From Ovis canadensis (taxonomy: Eukaryota; Chordata; Mammalia; Artiodactyla; Bovidae): DNA of 64,000 nucleotides. The stretch is taken from positions 44,052,501 to 44,116,500 of the forward strand of contig NC_091257.1 in assembly GCF_042477335.2 (NCBI RefSeq), read 5' to 3'. Below are positions 58,473 through 64,000 of this stretch, piece after piece. Position 1 is the stretch's first letter, and every line of letters starts with the position of its first letter. The position numbers were made by a program, and so were the translations under genes. The notes under the pieces were generated by a model that was not told the DNA's origin, made no database searches, and saw only the letters and a program-made list of their open reading frames with translations.

Positions 58473-58725
58473 GCAGTGGAAGCATGTTATAATTCAGAGG
58501 ATAGACTTTGGAATCAAACAGAACTGGGCTTTAATCCTGGGTCACTTCCTCCCTCTGTGAACTAGGGCAAGCGTCTTACTCTCTCTGAGCATCAATGTTC
58601 CCTGTAAAATGGAAATCATAAGAACAGTCCCCTCACTGTAACCAGGTAACGATAGAATATTCTGTGTAAAGCACTTAGAAGAATGGCTGGCATAAGCAAG
58701 TACTCTGTAAATGTTAGCTCCTCAA
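58473..58725 (+). mobile_element. MIR SINE, plus, near full length
   Basis: Ordered MIR blocks are present: GAATCAAACAGAACTGGG, CTCCCTCTGTGAACTAGGGC, GTAAAATGGAAATCATAAG, and GCACTTAGAAGAATGGCTGG at the 3' end. Confidence 0.85.
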
Positions 58726-58849
58726 ATCTGAACCAAAGAGAAGCCATTTACCATGCCCATGGAATCCCCTTCTTCTTGTACATCCTGACAACTGAATTTT
58801 GCAGTGTTCCATTTCATCACTCCCAGTTTGATCTTGCCTTCCTCCCTAT

Positions 58850-60110
58850 TCAGTTTGGAACCCAGAGTCCACTGTGGGATCCTTTCTTCTCCACCCCTCC
58901 CACCCCACCTTCCTATTGTAACTTCTGTGACCATCCTCAGGCCCAGATAATTCCAATGGCCTCTCAGCTCCAGTCTTCCCAACTTTAATTCCTCCTACAT
59001 GGGTCCATCTATTTATCTTCCCAGAATGAAATCCCAGGCATGACATTCCCCTGCTCAAAATTCTCAAAGCTTCCCTACTGCCTTCTCATGATAGCATTCA
59101 AACCACTCTGGGCCTCATTTTTCCTTTCCAGATGTCTCTCCAACTTGGCCAGCCTGATGCACCTGCCTATTCCTGTCTGCACCCCCCCACATTCAAGCTT
59201 CTGTTCACACAATTTCCTTTTCTGGCAAAGCCCTTCCCTTCATCTCTGCCCTTAAAAATCCTAATCCTCCTTCTAGTTCAGTTCAGTTCGGTTCAGTCGC
59301 TCAGTAGTGTCCGACTCTTTGTGAACCCATGAATTGCAGCACGCCAGGCCTCCCTGTCCATCACCATCTCCCGGAGTTCACTCAGACTCACGTCCATCGA
59401 GTCAGTGATGCCATCCAGCCATCTCATCCTCGGTCGTCCCTTCTCCTCCTGCCCCCAATCCCTCCCAGCATCAGAGTCTTTTCCAATGAGTCAACTCTTC
59501 GCATAAGGTGGCCAAAGTACTGGACTTTCAGCTTCAAAATCAGTCCTTCCAAAGAAATCCCAGAGTTGATCTCTTTCAGAATGGACTGGTTGGATCTTCT
59601 TGCAGTCCAAGGGACTCTCAAGAGTCTTCTCCAACACCGCAGTTCAAAAGCATCAATTCTTCGGCGCTCAGCCTTCACAGTCCAACTCTCACATCCATAC
59701 ATGACTACTGGAAAAACCATAGCCTTGACTAGATGGACCTTCGTTGGCAAAGTAATGTCTCTGCTTTTGAATATGCTATCTAGGCTGCTCATAACTTTTC
59801 TTCTAAGGAGTAAGCGTCTTTTAATTTCATGGCTGCATTCACCATCTGCAGTGATTTTGGAGCCCCCCAAAAATAAAGTCTGACACTGTTTCCACTGTTT
59901 CTCCATCTATTTCCCATGAAGTGATGGGACTGGATGCCATGATCTAGACCCATCCCAAATTTCACTTCCCCTGCAATGTGCCTTTCCAGACACTCCAACC
60001 TCCTTGAACCATCTTCTGTGTGTCTCTCTTTGGGGCACTTACATTCAGCCTTGCAATGTGTGTGATGGCTGGTTCCATCAAAAGCCCTGCCTCACCTCTT
60101 TGGCCTATCC
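58850..60110 (+). mobile_element. L2 fragment, plus, split by BovB
   Basis: L2 3' wording runs from about 58900 (TTCCCCTGCTCAAAATTCTC near 59048) to 59270, then resumes after the BovB (AATTTCACTTCCCCTGCAAT near 59957). All frames are broken. Confidence 0.75.
59273..59943 (-). mobile_element. BovB LINE 3' part, minus
   Basis: The 160-codon minus frame 59424-59906 shows GSKITADGECSHEIKRR, CESWTV and [18 protein letters not shown]. Upstream RT motifs are absent. The TTCAGTTCAG tail is at 59278-59290. TCTAG words at both edges may be a short duplication. Confidence 0.93.
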
Positions 60111-61152
60111 TTGGCTTTGCTCATACCAGTAGACAATAGATATGGATGTTACCCTGCTGTGTTTCATTGGTTATATTTGATACATTTATTTATCCAGAAC
60201 CCCTGTGTCACAATATGCCCCTAAAACAGAAAGATGAAATCAAATCAACCCCTGTACTTGCTGCTATGTTTAGCAACATAAGGTGGGTGCTGAAGTGCTG
60301 GAATCTCTACCCAAAAGAAATTCTTCCAGCTCATTAAAATAGTACATCATTAGTTCCTTTAACTATGGATGTTCCATAACATCCACTATGCTGACTATGG
60401 TATTACTATAAAAATATCTTACTCTGGATCTGGGTATAAACTGAAAAAATTGAACAAAAATTATTTGATGTTCTGTTTGTTTTGGATTTTGACTTAGAAA
60501 AAAAATTACAGTTCTTGCTCTAACAGAGGGCTTGGTGAAATCCTTGGTTCAATCTCAGAATAGAAAGATGTGGACAGTAGAGCTGAGCTTCAGTCATTTA
60601 ATATAAGCCTGTAGAGTGTCAAATGAAACTATTTTTAAAATCATGTTTTGACCCTGTCTTCACTCTCTGGCAGCTTTCACTACTTAATGAGACTCCTTAG
60701 GTTCAAACCAGCAAGTCAGATGGAAAGTGATTTTGTTAGACTAGATAGAAAAAATAATCTTGAAAAAAATCAGAATATCCTAACAGTGGATCCTCTCATT
60801 TTTTTCAATCTGGTCCTAAGCAAAATGGCCAGGAACACAGCCCCAAAATGCTCAAGGAGTATCTTTGGAAAACATCATTCAAGAAAGCCTACCTCTATCC
60901 TGCCTCTCCAAACTGAGATTATCAAGAACTCTGAAATGATTTTGTAGCTCAATCCAATAAGAATATTTAACAGTTAAAATTCAGCAATGCCAGAAACAAG
61001 AAAGTAGATATGTAAATAACTCAAGAGGCTGCCTGTTAAAAGCAGCAGCACCATTTCTTTTTCCCCCCAAATAACTCCCTTCTCTTGCCTGTAAGTCTCA
61101 GAAAATGATCACTTCCTCTCACTAGCAAGAGTTCCCCCGATGTTTTACTCAC
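60111..61152. other. Unclassified DNA
   Basis: No repeat is recognised. A 99-codon plus frame (60648-60947) lacks motifs. This lies downstream of the candidate exon on the minus strand and would be its next intron or 3' region. Confidence 0.35.
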
Positions 61153-61667
61153 TGATAATGCTAAACAGGTTCATTTCCATTTGTTTGGCCACCAAACATG
61201 AAATTCTCTCCCAACTCCATTTCTTCCACGGTAGCATTGGGAACACTCACCACTGGCGTTTCAATAATTGATGGTCTGGGAATAGAAGGCTGAAAAGTAA
61301 CTGCTTCATGAACTGATCCTCCATCCGGAGACCCAGGCAGATCCTCAGGGGTGTCAGCGGGCTGGACGGCAGAGTGGTTGCTTGAATTCCGGTTTGTGCT
61401 GCCATTTGTCTCTGAATGGGCACCTGAATCTCGCCTTTTCTCTGAGGTGCCTTCTTCACCTCGCGGGTGACTTGGGTGTCGGCCCGCTTTGGCCTTGGGC
61501 TGAACATGGATGGTGGAACAGGTATCAGCTGCGCTGGCCTGATCTAAGGGAGCAGTCTCCCTTGTGCTCCCAAAACAAGCAAGCAGAGCCGAGCATGGGA
61601 ACGGATGCATCCTTGCAGACGGAGACTTCAGTCTTTCAGCCAGCCTTGCCTTCCACGTGGACATGAT
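61153..61667 (-). CDS. Candidate coding exon, unidentified protein
   Basis: A 167-codon minus-strand frame (ATG at 61662-61664, stop TAG at 61161-61163) fills a segment bounded by splice-like signals. The acceptor is a pyrimidine-rich stretch ending TTCCACTGCAG, then ATC ATG. The donor reads TTATCA/GTGAGTAA just eight bases after the stop. A stop this close to the last junction would escape nonsense-mediated decay. The predicted protein is hydrophilic, rich in Ser, Pro, Thr, Asn and Gly, and probably disordered. It has no membrane segment, and it ends with an acidic EEMELGENFMFGG stretch. The start MSTWKARLAERLKSPSARM is basic and could form a helix. I do not recognise it. No transposable element overlaps, and CpG density is above the surroundings. 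Random frames of this size are expected a few times in 64 kb, so this is a candidate only. Confidence 0.38.
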
Positions 61668-61699
61668 CTGCAGTGGAACATTGCAGAGTTCACAGGGGG

Positions 61700-62110
61700 A
61701 AAGGAAACTGTGTAGGGATTCGGATCACCTCGTTTCCTTATAGCAACCGTTTCCTTGCCTGAAGACTTTTAGCGGTTGCACCCTAATAGAAGGTTAGGAA
61801 ATGGCCAGGCCACCCGCCGGAGAATCACTCAGCAGCCAACCCCCTGCTTCGGACACGTCCATCCCTGGCGATTTCACGCTCTTCCTTCCTTGATGCCCTC
61901 AGTGGCTAAAGAAAGCTGTGAGGCGTGTGGTTGGCTTGAGTTACAGTCCCTGGGCAGGGCAGTCGCTTCAGTGTAAGGTAGTGCCAAGTCAGCGGACAGC
62001 TGCTTCAGATTACCTTGGAGGCATAAAGATAATGTAGCTGATAGCATCCGCCATAATAGCGTCAGCCCACGTATCAATAACATCACAGCAGCCACATAAC
62101 CTTCTTCAGT
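61700..62110. promoter_or_regulatory. CpG-enriched non-repeat segment
   Basis: Scattered CpGs (for example CACCCGCCGG, TTCGGACACG, GGCGATTTCACGC, GTCGCTTC) give a density above the AT-rich neighbourhood but below a classical CpG island. It would be the intron between the two candidate exons, or a weak promoter. No TATA box is evident. Confidence 0.25.
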
Positions 62111-62241
62111 TACCCCCTTCAAATATTTATTCCCCCCAACAAAACAAAACCACCCAGTTACCCATCATGAATGAAGACCCCCCAAGTGGGTCCTCGACCC
62201 TGGTAGCTGCTTCATTATTAAAACAGGAGGTAGACTTGCAC

Positions 62242-62331
62242 CTTTTGTCTGGAGAGGTCCATGTAGTGTCTGATGTCTCCAGGACTTTTCTCGATCTTTT
62301 CTGAATCTTCTCCCAAACAGGCTTCCAGTAT
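62242..62331 (-). CDS. Possible upstream exon, in phase
   Basis: Minus-strand frame 62331-62242 is open for 30 codons after an in-frame TGA (62332-62334). It ends at AAAAG/GTGCAAGT, a usable but weak donor. Spliced to 61667 it would join in phase 0 across a 574-base GT-AG intron, placing MDLSRQK (ATG at 62260-62262) ahead of the 167-codon frame. The upstream text (ACLGEDSEKIEKSPGD) looks protein-like. A competing 71-codon frame (62127-62342) covers the same bases in another phase. No convincing acceptor is seen upstream, so it might be a first exon. Highly provisional. Confidence 0.2.
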
Positions 62332-62391
62332 TCAGGATCCATATTGTGTCTCTTCTAACTCTAAATAAGACTTTGCTAATTTGTTTTATTC

Positions 62392-62527
62392 CTGGAGTAG
62401 GAAATGGCAACCCACTCCAGTGTTCTTGCCTGGGGAATCCCAGGGACGGGGGAGCCTGGTGGGCTGCTGTCTATGGGGTCGCACAGAGTCGGACACGACT
62501 GAAGCATCTGAGCAGCAGCAGCAGAGC
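62392..62527 (+). mobile_element. BOV-A2 second monomer, plus
   Basis: GGAAATGGCAACCCACTCC to the GAGCAGCAGCAGCAGAGCAG tail. Only one monomer is present. Confidence 0.93.
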
Positions 62528-63065
62528 AGCTGACACAAATATTATGTATGTGTGAATGTGTGTTCTGTCCATCTACTATGTATATTATTTAATTTTGGAA
62601 AATAATGCCCTTTTGAGCACAGATCTTCTATTTTTCAGCACATTAATATGTGAGTGGTAAAAAATAATAAATTATAACCACATTCCAAGATAATGCTCAA
62701 AAAAACTGAGATTTGTTTTTCCTTAGCCAAGCATCTGCTAAGAATGTTAGAGAAATATAATACTGTAATGGTTTTCCCATGAATAGTGACTTTCAGGTCA
62801 AGATTTCAGGGTATATTGGCAATTCTAACTTATTGTTTTGCTCTCTCTTTTAATATAATGTCAAGATGTGCTTTTAAGCTCAAACAGGTGGTAGAGCTTA
62901 TATCATGAATTCCCATTTTGTGGAGACTAAAACTGATTCATTGAAATTTCAAGATTCTAACAGAAGATTAGGTTGTTGAGAAAGGCCGGTTGAAAGCTCA
63001 AGACCCCTGCTATTCTATCTGGTTTCTGAGCCCCACTGGACCTGACAAGCCTCTCACTGAAATAA
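62528..63065. other. Unclassified DNA, AT-rich
   Basis: Nothing recognised. Confidence 0.4.
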
Positions 63066-63280
63066 CAGGCTTCCCAGGTGGCTCAGTGGTAAAGAATCCA
63101 CCTGTCAATGTAGGAGACACAGAAGGCATGGGTTTGACCCCTGGGTTGGGAAGATCCCCTTGAGGAGGAAACGGCAACCCACTCCATTATTCTTGCCTAG
63201 AAAAGTCCCATGGACAGAGAGCCTGGTGGGTTACAGTCCATGATGTTGCAATAGAGTTGGACGCAACTGAGCATGCGTTG
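63066..63280 (+). mobile_element. Bov-tA SINE, plus
   Basis: CAGGCTTCCCAGGTGGCTCA head, an insertion-like ACACAGAAGGCATGG near 63118, and a GGACGCAACTGAGCATGCG end. Confidence 0.92.
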
Positions 63281-64000
63281 GGAATATTGTCCCAAGCAGG
63301 CAGCCATATTCATAACACAGAGGTCAGATATGGTGGGAGGGAGAGTACATGCAACATCACATGTGGACTTTAATTTTAGTCTTGGCCAAATTTTGTAAAT
63401 AAAATCTAAAAAGCTACCATTTACTTAAAGATTACTGTGTAACAGTCTCTCTACTAACCCAGGTATACCAGACTTCCCAGTCTGAGGAGATCATTCACCT
63501 TTTAATGCCCCAGTACAAGCAGTACAAACCCCTTTTCATGGAAGCAGGAAGTCCAGGCTTTTAGCAGGCTCCCCCACCAGGTATTCCTGAGCTGCCTTGG
63601 GACCTGCGTCTTCTGTCTCTTCTGCAGTGTTTGCTACCATGCCCTCAGGCAGGGTGACCCGGTGACCCTCCCTCCTGTGCTCCCCCTCCTCAGGACCCTT
63701 CCCCCAAATGGCTCACAACAAAGGGAGGCTGGTGGTTAACAAGACTTTACTGAGGACCCGAGGTGACAGGAAGGAATTCAAGAGAAGAAAAAAAATTCAT
63801 TCTTAAACCTGGTTTTCACCCGTTCATCTACTCATTCAACTACGTGCTGAGCACCTTCTAGAACAGCAGCTTTCCCATGGCTATATTCTGTAGACTAGTG
63901 GGTAAGAAAGCTTCAAGCCCCTCCCTGAGGTCTCCTGTCTTATTCTTCTCTGCTCTGAACTTGCAGCCCTGCTGTGGGGACACCATACCCTGGGTGGTAC
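63281..64000. other. Unclassified DNA to window end
   Basis: 63815-63865 (CATCTACTCATTCAACTACG, TGCTGAGCACCTTCTAGAAC) looks like a reversed L2 3' end. The rest is not recognised. Confidence 0.4.

Overview
This is mammalian nuclear DNA from a ruminant, most likely a bovid. The diagnosis rests on repeats: many Bov-tA and BOV-A2 SINEs, CHR-type tRNA-derived SINEs, several BovB (RTE-class) LINE copies, and ruminant-type L1 3' ends. Older mammal-wide layers lie beneath them: L2, MIR, MaLR-like LTRs and a Tigger DNA transposon. No RNA gene, CRISPR array, operon or bacterial or phage feature was seen. No protein-coding gene can be called with confidence, so the window behaves as intergenic or deep-intronic sequence.

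Layout. 1-2057: unclassified DNA with a G-quadruplex motif and a CpG-dense patch. 2058-3856: BovB nested in an L1 tail. 5110-6560: an L1 carrying two SINEs. 10445-11370: an LTR and a MIR split by a SINE. 13625-14945: antisense L1 pieces. 15184-15413: a perfect 30-bp inverted repeat. 16877-18822: two same-strand MaLR-like LTRs. 20556-21927: a local ~110-bp duplication in AT-rich DNA. 23720-24263: a pseudogene-like open stretch. 24451-25475: Tigger remnant. 27541-33511: a three-deep nest, BovB(+) containing BovB(-) containing L1(+). 35185-38600: L1 and a long L2 whose tail was hit by an L1. 39832-41003: antisense L1. 41004-43765: the largest tract without recognised repeats. 43766-45340: L1, BovB and SINEs. 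47400-53400: SINEs, L1 and CHR-2. 54565-56680: L1 with three insertions. 58472-60100: MIR and L2 interrupted by BovB. 61150-62340: the best coding candidate, on the minus strand.

How the parts relate. The elements do not form a pathway. They record successive insertions: L2, MIR, MaLR and Tigger first, then L1 and BovB, then Bov-tA, CHR and BOV-A2 SINEs, many still with readable target-site duplications. BovB probably supplied the machinery for the Bov SINEs, whose 3' ends resemble its tail (established knowledge). All BovB copies here look inactive because of truncation, frameshifts or interruption.

The best candidate for host gene content is a 515-base minus-strand segment (61153-61667) bounded by plausible splice sites, with a 167-codon open frame. 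A possible upstream exon (62242-62331) joins it in phase. I do not recognise the protein, and random frames of this length do occur in 64 kb, so confidence is modest. I found no convincing previously undescribed biological system. The most unusual unexplained structure is the inverted repeat at 15184-15413.
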